Shown here piece after piece: positions 52,225 through 61,256 of a stretch of DNA of 64,000 nucleotides. Every line of letters starts with the position of its first letter. Positions within the stretch are counted from its first letter, which is position 1. The notes below the pieces were generated by a model. The model saw nothing but the letters and a program-made list of their open reading frames with translations, did no database searches and had not been told where the DNA came from. Origin of the DNA: Actinobacteria bacterium HGW-Actinobacteria-6 (GTDB taxonomy: Bacteria > Actinomycetota > Coriobacteriia > Anaerosomatales > Anaerosomataceae). The stretch is from NCBI GenBank assembly GCA_002841295.1, contig PHEU01000004.1:56945-120944 (forward strand), given 5' to 3'. The position numbers and the translations under genes are program-made.

Positions 52225-52602
52225 ATGGCTGCACGTGTACTCGCAGTTGATGACAGTCCGACGATTCTCGAGATGATCAAGGCGATTCTTGAGGCTGGTG
52301 GATACGAAGTCATCACTGCCGCAGATGGCGCCGAGGCGCTCGAAACCGCGCGTAGCGAGAAGCCGGACTTGATCCTTCTCGACGTCATGCTGCCCAAGCT
52401 CGACGGGTATCGAGTGTGCCGGTTGCTCAAGTTCGACCAGAAGTACAAGAGCATCCCGATCATCATGCTCACGGCTAAGACCGAGGAGCAGTCGATGGCG
52501 ACCGGCATCCGTACCGGCGCAAACCAGTACCTCACAAAGCCCGTTGAACCCGATACGCTGCTCTCGGCTGTTGCCGAGGAGCTTGCCAAAGTCCAGGGAT
52601 AG
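52225..52602 (+). CDS. CheY-like single-domain response regulator
   Basis: A 125-residue receiver. The acidic pair is in VLAVDDSPTILEM, the phospho-Asp in LILLDVMLPKLDGYRV, the Thr in IIMLTAKTEEQ and the Lys in YLTKPVEPD. It has no output domain, so it acts as a diffusible output of the CheA in the operon, or is a phosphate sink. ATG 52225 has GGAGGGAG upstream; GTG 52204 is an alternative. Confidence 0.92.
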   Translation: MAARVLAVDDSPTILEMIKAILEAGGYEVITAADGAEALETARSEKPDLILLDVMLPKLDGYRVCRLLKFDQKYKSIPIIMLTAKTEEQSMATGIRTGANQYLTKPVEPDTLLSAVAEELAKVQG

Positions 52603-52608
52603 ATTCGT

Positions 52609-54549
52609 ATGAGCGACGCCACAACCATTTCGAGCCGTGTGCTCGACAGTCTTGTCGGTGCAGGCCTGCTGACCGTCGAGCAGCTTGCGAGCGTGACTGA
52701 GCAGGCCAACGCCCGTGGCGTGGGTTCAGGAGTCGTGCTGGCCGAGCGTGGATTGGTCTCGGCAGCCGACGTTGCGTCGGTGCTTGAGCATGAGATGGGC
52801 GTGCCTAGAGTCGACCTCTCCAGCTACGCACCCGAGGACGCAGCGCTCGCGCTCGTTCCTTCTGCTATTGCCCGGGCGCGTCGGATGCTGCCACTCTTTG
52901 ACATCGAGGGTATGCTCACCGTCGCAATCGGCGATGCGATGGACGTATTCGTCCTTGACGAGATCGCGGCTAGTCTCAGCATGGAGCTGGAACCGGTTCT
53001 GGCCGAGGCATCGGCTGTTGAGAGCGCGATTGCCACATACTACGGCGATGAGATCACGCCCGAATCGGAACCAGTACTTGAGCTTGAACCCGAGCTAGTG
53101 CCGGAACTCGAGCCGGATCTGGCGCCCTCGTACGCCGGTGAGCTTCCGCCTCCGCCTCCGCCAATCGCGGAGTTTGACGAGGTCATCGATGATGCACCAA
53201 TGTTCGCCGCCTCTGACTTCTTTGACGAGCACGCAGAGGACGCCGAAGTGACGCCGAGCGTTCCGGTTGCCCCGGAGCCCGAGGAGCAGCCAGAGATGGT
53301 TGTTCCCCTCGTACCGGTTGAGACCATCGAGCAGATAGCCGGGTCAAAACCGACGGCTGGTGTGACAGCGATCGATCTTGATGTCCTGGCTGTTGCCGAC
53401 AGCCGGAAGATCGCAGTCCTGGTGACTGAGATCCTTGAGAATGCCGTCGCTCGCGAAGCGACGATGATTCATCTGCTTCCGTATAAGGACGATTTCTTCC
53501 TTGTGTATCGAATCAAGGGCAACCTGGAGAAGGTCGCGAGCGCACCGCTCTCTATGCAAGGCGCGCTCGTCGACGGCCTCAAGAGCTTTGCGAAGATGTC
53601 GGGAGTCCTGGCCTCTCGACCGGCGCTCTCGCGCGTGCGTGCTCACATCGGTGACAAGGACCTGGTCGTCACGGTCTCGACTGTGCCGACGATTTCCGGC
53701 CAGCGGCTGGTCGTCTCACTCGCACCGCACAAAGCGGAGCCCCGGGGACTTGCCGATCTTGGGATGTCAGGTGCCGAGGTTCGCGCTCTGCACGCCATGG
53801 TTGAACGAGGACGTGGGATCTTGCTCGTCTGCTCACCCGTAGCGGGCGGAGGCAGTGCGACGTACTACGCGTTGCTCGCTCACGCAGCTTCAGTGGGCAA
53901 GACCGTGTACTCTGTCGAACGCTCGGTGGAGTATGAGATTCCCGCGGTCGCGCAGGTGATGATAAATACGGCATCACCGGTCCCCGCAGCGAATTACCTG
54001 GCGGCCGGACTGCGCCAGGACACGGACGTCGTAGCTGTTGACGGGCTTCGCACTGTTGAGGACGTCCACCTGGCCGTCGAGGCTGCCGGTCTCGGCAAGC
54101 TTGTCATCGTCACGTTTCCGGCGGCGGACATCGCGTCGGGTGTAGGTCGCATGCTTGATCTTGGGGTTGAGCCGCACAGCCTTGCCTCGGCACTGACGCT
54201 TGGCGTCGGGCAGCGGCTTGTTCGGCTCAACTGCCCGAACTGCACGATGGAGATGGCAAGTGATGCGCTTGCGCGCATTCCCGGCGTGACGTCTGATGTC
54301 ATCAATAAGACCGGAACCGGTTGTCCGAACTGCGGCAAGTCTGGTTTCCGCGGAGCCATCGGCATCTTCGAAGTGCTACCGTTCACTGAGCCTGTACGTG
54401 CGAAGGTGGCTGTTGGTGCCTCGGCAGTTGAAATCGCTGAGGCCGCAGGCACGGCTGGAATGCGACCTCTGTTGGCCTCCGGCCTCGCGCGTGTGCGAGC
54501 CGGTGTCGTTAGCGCTGATGAGCTTGATCGTGTCCTAAGGTTCTCCTGA
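52609..54549 (+). CDS. PilB/GspE-like protein with degenerate ATPase motifs
   Basis: A 646-residue homologue of type II secretion/type IV pilus ATPases. The N-terminus (about 15-145) is MshEN-like (VLAERGLVSAADVASVLEHE, then DLSSYAPEDAALALVPSAIA), a domain that binds c-di-GMP in some members. A Pro/Glu-rich linker follows (about 150-235). The C-terminal motor core has lost its catalysis: Walker A reads CSPVAGGGSAT, with Gly in place of the Lys (G415); the Walker B region has VDGLRTVED where GEIRD is expected; and the LHTN motif reads FPAAD. The four-Cys zinc motif (CPNC...CPNC) remains. It probably acts as a non-hydrolysing regulator or scaffold, next to REC and CheW genes. Confidence 0.85.
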   Translation: MSDATTISSRVLDSLVGAGLLTVEQLASVTEQANARGVGSGVVLAERGLVSAADVASVLEHEMGVPRVDLSSYAPEDAALALVPSAIARARRMLPLFDIEGMLTVAIGDAMDVFVLDEIAASLSMELEPVLAEASAVESAIATYYGDEITPESEPVLELEPELVPELEPDLAPSYAGELPPPPPPIAEFDEVIDDAPMFAASDFFDEHAEDAEVTPSVPVAPEPEEQPEMVVPLVPVETIEQIAGSKPTAGVTAIDLDVLAVADSRKIAVLVTEILENAVAREATMIHLLPYKDDFFLVYRIKGNLEKVASAPLSMQGALVDGLKSFAKMSGVLASRPALSRVRAHIGDKDLVVTVSTVPTISGQRLVVSLAPHKAEPRGLADLGMSGAEVRALHAMVERGRGILLVCSPVAGGGSATYYALLAHAASVGKTVYSVERSVEYEIPAVAQVMINTASPVPAANYLAAGLRQDTDVVAVDGLRTVEDVHLAVEAAGLGKLVIVTFPAADIASGVGRMLDLGVEPHSLASALTLGVGQRLVRLNCPNCTMEMASDALARIPGVTSDVINKTGTGCPNCGKSGFRGAIGIFEVLPFTEPVRAKVAVGASAVEIAEAAGTAGMRPLLASGLARVRAGVVSADELDRVLRFS

Positions 54550-54556
54550 CACTCGG

Positions 54557-55117
54557 ATGGTGAGCGTGTCCCGCAAGAAGAAGACAGAAGAACCAGCGAG
54601 CCCCGTGCAGCAGCCGGAACCGGCTGATACTGCCGTGGCGTCGGCGTGGCAAACAAACGGCGGGTCTCAGCAAGTCGTGATGTTCCGCCTTGCGGAGCAA
54701 CTGTACGCGCTGCCCATCGAGAGCGTGCAGGAGATTCAGCAGATCGTGGAGTTCACGCCCGTCCCAGACGGATCGCCGGCGCTGGTTGGTATGATCGACT
54801 TGCGGGGAGGAGTTGTCCCGGCAATCGATCTTCGCGCGCTCATCGGTATGGCGGTTCAGGACTATGCTCTTGATACGCCGATGATCTTCTGCCGAACACA
54901 TGGCCGTCTCGTCGCACTGCTCGTTGATGGGGTGGAGGATGTGGTCCTCTTGCCTGAGGGCTGCATGCAGCCCCCGTCGAACCTGTACGACTTGGCGGAT
55001 CGCATGTTCGGCATCTGCAAGCTGCCCGCCGGTCTGGTGATCATTCTCGATCCGGACCGCATCGTTCCTGACACGACGCTTTCTGACACGTCGCTCGAGC
55101 GAGAGGCTTTCTTGTGA
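54557..55117 (+). CDS. cheW: CheW scaffold protein 1
   Basis: A 186-residue CheW with a charged 35-residue N-terminal extension. The core has VVMFRLAEQLYALPIESVQE, VEFTPVPDGSPALVGMIDLR and GGVVPAIDLRALIG. It couples the MCP to CheA. Translation overlaps the second CheW by GTGA. Confidence 0.92.
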   Translation: MVSVSRKKKTEEPASPVQQPEPADTAVASAWQTNGGSQQVVMFRLAEQLYALPIESVQEIQQIVEFTPVPDGSPALVGMIDLRGGVVPAIDLRALIGMAVQDYALDTPMIFCRTHGRLVALLVDGVEDVVLLPEGCMQPPSNLYDLADRMFGICKLPAGLVIILDPDRIVPDTTLSDTSLEREAFL

Positions 55118-55668
55118 GTAGCGAGGCACCATACATCCGAGAATCGCTGGCACAGCAGTCACTCGATATTCTCCGCCAGCGCGCCGATTCCCTGGCGCAG
55201 TCTGACGAGGTAGAGGTTGCTGCGGAGATCACCAGTCTGCTGCTGTTTCGTCTCGGCGAGGAGTGGTATGCGGTGCCGATTGCCGGCGTTCGCGAGATAA
55301 TCAACGACTTTGTGCTCACGCCGATCCCGCGCGTTCCGGAGTTCATCCGGGGTGTGATGAATGTCCGAGGTGAGATCGTCTCAGTTACTGACATCGCTGC
55401 GATGATGCGCATTGCATCGGAAGCCAAGGGAGTCGGGCTACAGCTGCCGTCGGTGATTGTCGTACGTAACGAGCGTTGTGTAAGTGCGCTCGTAGTCGAT
55501 GAGATTGGCGACATAGTCGATGTCGCGCGGACGCTCGTTGAGCCCCCGCTGGCAACGCTCGACAGAAGCCAGGTCGAGTTCATCGGCGGTTCGATTTACC
55601 TGGACGGCAAGCTTGTCGGTATTGTGAATCTCGATCGGGTGCTAGAGCCGATCGGCGAGAACGCTTGA
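55114..55668 (+). CDS. cheW: CheW scaffold protein 2
   Basis: A 184-residue second Che[41 protein letters not shown] and the CheA/MCP-binding stretch near [20 protein letters not shown] are visible, and the N-terminal 40 residues form a helical extension. The two CheW proteins are not close copies, so they may give different array geometry. GTG 55114 overlaps the first CheW stop. Confidence 0.92.
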   Translation: MSSEAPYIRESLAQQSLDILRQRADSLAQSDEVEVAAEITSLLLFRLGEEWYAVPIAGVREIINDFVLTPIPRVPEFIRGVMNVRGEIVSVTDIAAMMRIASEAKGVGLQLPSVIVVRNERCVSALVVDEIGDIVDVARTLVEPPLATLDRSQVEFIGGSIYLDGKLVGIVNLDRVLEPIGENA

Positions 55669-55690
55669 GGGTTCGAGAGGGGACCATGAC

Positions 55691-56917
55691 ATGCTCAAGG
55701 CACTGATCAAGAAGCTCCGCGGGTCGTTTCTCTGGAAGTACTCATTGGTGAACCTCGGGCTGGTCGTGGTGGTGAACGCAATCCAGCTCACGGTCGCGTG
55801 GTTCGTCTTCGGCGACGTCCTCAAAGAGTCCCAGGACCTGTTTACCGAGATGGGGATTGTACTCGGCGCGTTCATGATCACCGGTATCGTGTTCATCTAC
55901 ATCTACGCCCAGGTTGGCAAACGATTCACGGCTCCGCTCGGCCACGTTGTGGCGAGCGTCAAGGCAGCGTGCGAGGGCGAGATCGGTCATAAGGTCGATG
56001 TCCGATCGGAAGACGAGTTCGGTGTGCTCGCGCGTTCGTACAACCAGATGCTGGACCTCATCGTCTATCTCATAACGCAGACACAGGAGTCATCGAACCG
56101 CCTGGCGGGGGCATCATCTGAGATCCTCTCGGCCACTGAGCAGCAGGCCTCCGGCGCCGCCGAGCAGGCTGCCTCGATCAGCCAGACCACGGCCACGATG
56201 GAGGAGCTTGCCTCCACGTATCGCCAGATTGCCGAGAATGCCAACCAGGTTGTCCGTATGGCGGAGACCTCTCTCGGCAACGCGGAAAGCGGCCAGCAGG
56301 CGGTGGCGAACACGCTTGATTCGATGGAGCAGATCAAGGCGCGCGCGCAGGCTTCTGCGGGCAAGATCCTGCAGCTTGGCGAGCGCAGTCAGCAGATCGC
56401 CCAGGTCCTTGCGATCATCAACAACATCGCCGATCAGACGAAGATCCTGGCCCTCAATGCGGCCATCGAAGCTGCACGTGCGGGTGACGCCGGAAAGGGC
56501 TTCTCTGTGGTCGCTGTGGAAATCAGGAAGCTCGCCGAGTCGGTCGTGGAGTCGACGGGCGAGATCGAGTCGATCATGACCGAGATCCAGACCGCTGCGA
56601 ACGATCTTGTCATCTCTACCGAGCAAGAGCTCAAGCAGGTGAACAGCGGCGTCGAGCTGGCGCATGTCACAGGTGACAGCCTGGAGCAGATCCTTGACAC
56701 GATTGAGCAGACGACAGTCTCGGCTAAGGAGATCTCGGCTGCTACACAGCAACAGAAGAGCGCGACCGATCAGGTCGTGAAGGCTATGCGTGAGGTTGCG
56801 ACCGTCGCACAGCAGACCGCGGCCGGCAGCAAACAGGTCGCTGCTGCTGCGGAGCAGCTTGCAGCTATCGCACGCGAGTCGAGCCATGTCGGATCCGCAT
56901 TCCGCATCGTAAGCTAG
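55691..56917 (+). CDS. Methyl-accepting chemotaxis protein without a periplasmic sensor domain
   Basis: A 408-residue MCP. Two transmembrane helices (about 15-38 and 54-74) are separated by only about 15 residues, so there is no ligand-binding domain. A HAMP follows (about 75-130, [20 protein letters not shown] and [20 protein letters not shown]), then a cytoplasmic signalling domain with the hairpin [20 protein letters not shown] and [17 protein letters not shown]. No C-terminal CheR-docking pentapeptide is seen. Signals may come through the membrane, HAMP or a partner protein. Confidence 0.93.
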   Translation: MLKALIKKLRGSFLWKYSLVNLGLVVVVNAIQLTVAWFVFGDVLKESQDLFTEMGIVLGAFMITGIVFIYIYAQVGKRFTAPLGHVVASVKAACEGEIGHKVDVRSEDEFGVLARSYNQMLDLIVYLITQTQESSNRLAGASSEILSATEQQASGAAEQAASISQTTATMEELASTYRQIAENANQVVRMAETSLGNAESGQQAVANTLDSMEQIKARAQASAGKILQLGERSQQIAQVLAIINNIADQTKILALNAAIEAARAGDAGKGFSVVAVEIRKLAESVVESTGEIESIMTEIQTAANDLVISTEQELKQVNSGVELAHVTGDSLEQILDTIEQTTVSAKEISAATQQQKSATDQVVKAMREVATVAQQTAAGSKQVAAAAEQLAAIARESSHVGSAFRIVS

Positions 56918-56947
56918 CGCCGCAACGATACATACGAAGGGACCGCA

Positions 56948-59218
56948 ATGGTCGAGTTCGACCGCTCGGCGTTCATATCGAAGTTCCAAGAAGAGGCGAC
57001 GGAGTATCTCCAGCGCCTGAATGAGGGCGTCATCACCCTTGAGGCGGAGCCGAAGAACCGTGAGCTCATCGACCAGATGCTGCGCGACGCTCATACGCTC
57101 AAGGGTTCATCTCGCATGGTCGGCCTCATTGAGATATCAGATGTCGCACACCGCCTTGAGGACATCATGGTCAAGGTCCGCGACGGCGACATGGCATACG
57201 TGCCAGAGATGTCGGATGCGTTCTTCGAGGCTCTCGACACCATCGTGTTTCTCTCGGACAACGCCGGCAAAGAGGTTGCAGGAGAAACCGACATCCCGAG
57301 TCTCCTTGCAAGGCTCGCCACTATCGCGGGCGACGCTGCGGATGTGGAACCTACCGCGGCCGAGCGTACGCTAGAGGAGCCTCAGACGTTAGCTGAGTCA
57401 AAGTCCGCTGACTCCAAGAAGACCCCGAAGAAGAAGAGCTCGCCGAAGAAGGCTATTCACGACGAGGAAACGCTTCAGACCAGGGTCCAGCACACCGTTC
57501 GAGTTCGTACCGAGCAAGTCGACCGCCTGCTGAACCTCGTGAGCGAAGTCGTCATCGCGCAGATCAAGGACGAGCAGCGCTCGCGGGATCTGCGTGGACT
57601 TCTGGCGCTGATGAATGAGTCACACCAGATGTGGAGCCGTGTGCGTACAGCGGCCGCGAACTACAGCACGCAGGACTCGCTGGCTCATGCCGAGGATCTC
57701 GATATGCTCGATGAGCTGCTCGTTGACCAGAGAAGACGGCTCGCCGGAATCGTCAAGGCATATTCCGACGACGCTTCGCGTGCGTCCACGGTTGTTACTG
57801 ACCTGCAGGAGCACAGCATGGCTCTGCGCATGCTGCCTGTCTCGACAGTGTTCAATGCGTTTCCGCGCTCGGTGCGTGACCTTGCTCATCAGTTCAACAA
57901 GGACGTGGAACTGGAGATCGAGGGTGGCGACACCGAGCTCGACAAGAAGGTGCTCGAGGAGATCAACGATCCGTTGATTCACATCATGCGCAACGCCGTT
58001 GACCACGGCATCGAGAGTACGGTCGTGCGCGAGGCCGCCGGCAAGCCTGCAAAGGGCACTATCCACCTTGCTGCCCGGCAGGAGGGCGACCATATCGTCA
58101 TCGAGATATCTGATGATGGTGCCGGCATAGACCCTGAGAAGGTACGAGCTGCTGCCATCCGCAAGGGGTACATAACGCCCGCCGAGGCGCGCGCGATGTC
58201 CGATCGAGAGGCGACGTACCTGATCTTCGACGCAGGCTTCTCGACAAGCGCGATCATTACTGAGATATCGGGTCGTGGAGTCGGTATGGATGTCGTTCGC
58301 GAGTACATCGTCGAGAAGCTCAAGGGCTCTCTTGATGTTACGTCGGTGCTCGGGGAAGGAACGACATTCAGGCTGACGATTCCGCTGACCCTTGCCATCA
58401 TCAGAGCGCTGCTCGTTAGCGTGGACGGGCGCAAGTTCGCACTGCCGACGGCGTCGATCGAAGAGACGTTGCGCATCGACCCCTCGGAAATCATTAAGGT
58501 TGAAGGTCGGGTAGTCATCCGGAGACAGCGGCGTACAATCCCGATCGTGTATCTCACCGAGGTGCTCGGCATTGACGCGCCCAGCGGAGGCGGACGCAAG
58601 CTGCCGGTTGTGACGGTCGGGTTCTCCGGTCATCGGATCGGATTCGTCGTGGACGCATTCGTCGGCGAACAGCAGATCGTCATCAAGACCCTCGGAACTC
58701 ACCTGCTTCGCGTCGATAATGTGGCCGGTGTGACTATCCTCGGCGCCGGCGAGGTCGTTCCGATCCTGAACGTCCCGGATCTCATGCATCACGCGCGCCA
58801 GATGGCCGGTATGGGCGCTCGGCGAGCGGAAGTCAAAGTCGATTCTGGACCTAGGCGAATCCTCATATGCGAGGACTCCTTCACGACACGCGAGCTGGAG
58901 CGGTCGATCTTTGAGGCTGCAGGCTACGAGGTGGAGACTGCCACGGATGGTGCGATTGGCCTTGCCAAGCTCCGAGAAGGCCTCAGGGTGCATGCGGTGG
59001 TCACCGACGTCCAGATGCCCAACATGAGTGGTTTTGAGCTTACACGTGCTATCAAGAGCGACTCGATACTCAAGGTCATCCCTGTGGTGATCGTGACATC
59101 GCTTGAGCGTGAAGAAGAGAAGGCCGAGGGTATCGAAGCTGGCGCCGACGCATACATCACCAAGTCGGTCTTCAACCAAGATACGCTGATCGAGACCGTG
59201 GAGCGCCTGATCGGGTAG
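56948..59218 (+). CDS. cheA: Hybrid CheA histidine kinase with C-terminal receiver
   Basis: A 756-residue CheA. The Hpt (P1) has the phospho-His H49 in DAHTLKGSSRMVG. A lysine-rich linker (KKTPKKKSSPKK) stands where P2 would be, so there is no CheY-docking domain. P3 dimerisation is at about 180-330. P4 has the N box DPLIHIMRNAVDHGIES, G1 EISDDGAGID, F box FDAGFSTS and G2 GRGVGMDVV. P5 follows. The C-terminal REC (about 635-756) has the acidic pair in ICEDSFTTRELERS and the phospho-Asp in VTDVQMPNMSG. CheA-REC fusions occur in ACF and type IV pilus systems such as FrzE and ChpA. Confidence 0.95.
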   Translation: MVEFDRSAFISKFQEEATEYLQRLNEGVITLEAEPKNRELIDQMLRDAHTLKGSSRMVGLIEISDVAHRLEDIMVKVRDGDMAYVPEMSDAFFEALDTIVFLSDNAGKEVAGETDIPSLLARLATIAGDAADVEPTAAERTLEEPQTLAESKSADSKKTPKKKSSPKKAIHDEETLQTRVQHTVRVRTEQVDRLLNLVSEVVIAQIKDEQRSRDLRGLLALMNESHQMWSRVRTAAANYSTQDSLAHAEDLDMLDELLVDQRRRLAGIVKAYSDDASRASTVVTDLQEHSMALRMLPVSTVFNAFPRSVRDLAHQFNKDVELEIEGGDTELDKKVLEEINDPLIHIMRNAVDHGIESTVVREAAGKPAKGTIHLAARQEGDHIVIEISDDGAGIDPEKVRAAAIRKGYITPAEARAMSDREATYLIFDAGFSTSAIITEISGRGVGMDVVREYIVEKLKGSLDVTSVLGEGTTFRLTIPLTLAIIRALLVSVDGRKFALPTASIEETLRIDPSEIIKVEGRVVIRRQRRTIPIVYLTEVLGIDAPSGGGRKLPVVTVGFSGHRIGFVVDAFVGEQQIVIKTLGTHLLRVDNVAGVTILGAGEVVPILNVPDLMHHARQMAGMGARRAEVKVDSGPRRILICEDSFTTRELERSIFEAAGYEVETATDGAIGLAKLREGLRVHAVVTDVQMPNMSGFELTRAIKSDSILKVIPVVIVTSLEREEEKAEGIEAGADAYITKSVFNQDTLIETVERLIG

Positions 59219-59248
59219 CACACGCATGACAAGAGGGGGGCACCACAG

Positions 59249-60298
59249 CTGGCACCGACATCACCCATAAGGGTCGTCATCATTGACGATTCGCTCGTGG
59301 CCAGGGAGATGCTTGCCCAGATTCTTGCGACCGATCCCGCTATCGAAGTCGTCGGACAGGCGATCGACGGACAAGCGGGTGTCGACATGGTCGCGAGGCT
59401 GAAGCCAGACCTCGTCACGATGGACATCCATATGCCGAAGATGGATGGCCTTGAGGCGACCGAGCGCATCATGGCGTACACGCCGACTCCGATCCTCGTC
59501 GTTTCATCGTCCGTGCACGGAGTGGGCATGGGACGTGCATTCGATGCGCTCTCTGCAGGAGCTTTGGAGGTCATCAAGAAGCCCGAGCCTCGTGATTGGG
59601 CCGATCTTGAGCGCATCGGACGCGATGTCATTCGCAAAGTGAAGATCCTCGCCAAGGTGAAAGTCATCACGCACATTCGGGGCAGGCGGGGCGCTTCGCC
59701 GCATCGGGGTGTGGTGCCTGCACCACCTGTCGCCGAGGGATATGGCATCATCGCAATCGGGTCATCGACAGGCGGACCATCGGCACTCATGAACGTCTTG
59801 AAGGCGCTTCCGAGAAGCTTTCCGTTGCCGATAGTGATCGCCCAGCATATTGCCGAGGGGTTTATCCCGGGACTCGTCAGCTGGCTTGACAGTGGCTGTA
59901 CGATTTCTGTGCGCGCAGCGACCGACGGAGGCTCACTTGAGCCTGGCGTTGCGTATTTTGCGCCGACCGGCGCGAACATCAAACTCGACCGGACGTGCGC
60001 GCGGTACTCAGCGCCGGAACCCGGCCAGCTTTACATCCCCTCGGCAGACACGCTTCTCAGCTCGGCGGCACGCGTTTACGGCGCTCGCGGAATCGGTGTG
60101 CTGCTGACCGGGATGGGTGCTGACGGTGCTGCTGGCCTCAAGGCCATGCACGACGCAGGAGCGCTCACGATCGCACAAGACGAAGCCACCTCTACGGTAT
60201 TCGGTATGCCGAGGGCGGCGATTGAGCTTGGTGCTGCCGGTAGCGTTCTCGCGATTCAGGACATCGGCGCCGAGATACTTCGCGTCGTGAGCCGGTAG
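59249..60298 (+). CDS. cheB: CheB methylesterase with an apparent CTG start
   Basis: A 350-residue CheB. The receiver's acidic pair is in VIIDDSLVAREM and the phospho-Asp in TMDIHMPKMDG; the esterase domain has the nucleophile in IGSSTGGPSALM, His in AQHIAEGF and Asp in TGMGADGAAG. The receiver strand needs codons before GTG 59297, and the frame is open there, but the only plausible start is CTG 59249, 8-9 nt after an AAGAGGGGGG ribosome site. Starting at GTG 59297 would remove the acidic pair. No ATG, GTG or TTG lies in frame between 59219 and 59296. Confidence 0.9.
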   Translation: MAPTSPIRVVIIDDSLVAREMLAQILATDPAIEVVGQAIDGQAGVDMVARLKPDLVTMDIHMPKMDGLEATERIMAYTPTPILVVSSSVHGVGMGRAFDALSAGALEVIKKPEPRDWADLERIGRDVIRKVKILAKVKVITHIRGRRGASPHRGVVPAPPVAEGYGIIAIGSSTGGPSALMNVLKALPRSFPLPIVIAQHIAEGFIPGLVSWLDSGCTISVRAATDGGSLEPGVAYFAPTGANIKLDRTCARYSAPEPGQLYIPSADTLLSSAARVYGARGIGVLLTGMGADGAAGLKAMHDAGALTIAQDEATSTVFGMPRAAIELGAAGSVLAIQDIGAEILRVVSR

Positions 60299-60323
60299 TC
60301 GCTGAACCGCTATACTGCTTCTC

Positions 60324-61256
60324 ATGCCTGATAATCGCGCTCTCCCCATTGGTGTTTTCGACTCCGGTCTCGGTGGCTTGACCGTAGCCCGCGAGCTCAT
60401 GCTCGCGCTTCCCGATGAGTCGTTGGTCTATCTCGGCGACACCGCGCGCTGTCCGTACGGTCCGCGCGACCGCGACGAGGTTCGCGAGTTCGTGCTGCAG
60501 ATCGGCAGTTGGCTTACGCAGCGACCTGTCAAACTGATCGTCATCGCATGCAACACGGCCACTGCCGCCGGTATCTCACTCGCACAGCGCGTCTTCGACA
60601 TCCCGGTGATCGGCGTCGTGGAACCCGGAGCGCGTGCTGCTGTGAAGGCCACGGTCAACCGCGGAGTAGGCGTTATCGCGACGGTCGGTACCATCAACTC
60701 CGGCGCGTACAGCACTGCCGTGCGCTCGCTCGATGCCGGTGTGACTGTCTACTCGGCCGCCACGCCACGTTTCGTGGATGTCGTGGAGGCCGGATTGCGC
60801 ATGGATGACAGCCCGCTGGAGGACTGGATATCCCAGACGGCGGACGTGTTCATCCGGCCGTCGTTCTATCAGATCGCCCGGGACTATCTCAATCCGCTCA
60901 AGCGCGCGGGCATCGACACGCTCGTTCTGGGTTGCACGCACTTCCCGCTGCTCTCGGCGGCCATCCAGCAGGTGGTCGGACCCAACGTGCGAATCATCTC
61001 ATCTGCCGAGGAGACAGCGCGCGACGTCGCCGAGACGCTCTCGATACGCGGGCAACTGGCGCTTCCCGGCAGGGGGCATCGTACGTTCTACACGACCGGC
61101 GATCCGATCGAGTTCGAGCGTCTCGGTGGCCGAATCCTGGGCAGCGCGACGGGTGTGGTCGGCAAGGTCGAGCTCACGCTCTTGGAATCGCTCATCGATG
61201 ATTCGATGCGGGCCCAGAAGGACGCGTTCGAGTCCGAGGAGGACGCATGCAGCTGA
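60324..61256 (+). CDS. murI: Glutamate racemase
   Basis: A 310-residue racemase that makes D-glutamate for peptidoglycan. The two catalytic Cys are in VIACNTATAA and LVLGCTHFPLL; IGVFDSGLGGLTVARELM and VYLGDTARCPYGPRD are family signatures. A TATACT (60311-60316) ends 7 nt before ATG 60324 and no ribosome site is visible, so this transcript may be leaderless. It overlaps the next gene by 10 nt. Confidence 0.96.
   Translation: MPDNRALPIGVFDSGLGGLTVARELMLALPDESLVYLGDTARCPYGPRDRDEVREFVLQIGSWLTQRPVKLIVIACNTATAAGISLAQRVFDIPVIGVVEPGARAAVKATVNRGVGVIATVGTINSGAYSTAVRSLDAGVTVYSAATPRFVDVVEAGLRMDDSPLEDWISQTADVFIRPSFYQIARDYLNPLKRAGIDTLVLGCTHFPLLSAAIQQVVGPNVRIISSAEETARDVAETLSIRGQLALPGRGHRTFYTTGDPIEFERLGGRILGSATGVVGKVELTLLESLIDDSMRAQKDAFESEEDACS

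Noticed and set aside
57620..59227. 535-codon minus-strand frame opposite cheA
   Set aside because: Shadow of cheA; the cheA motifs are complete and in order.
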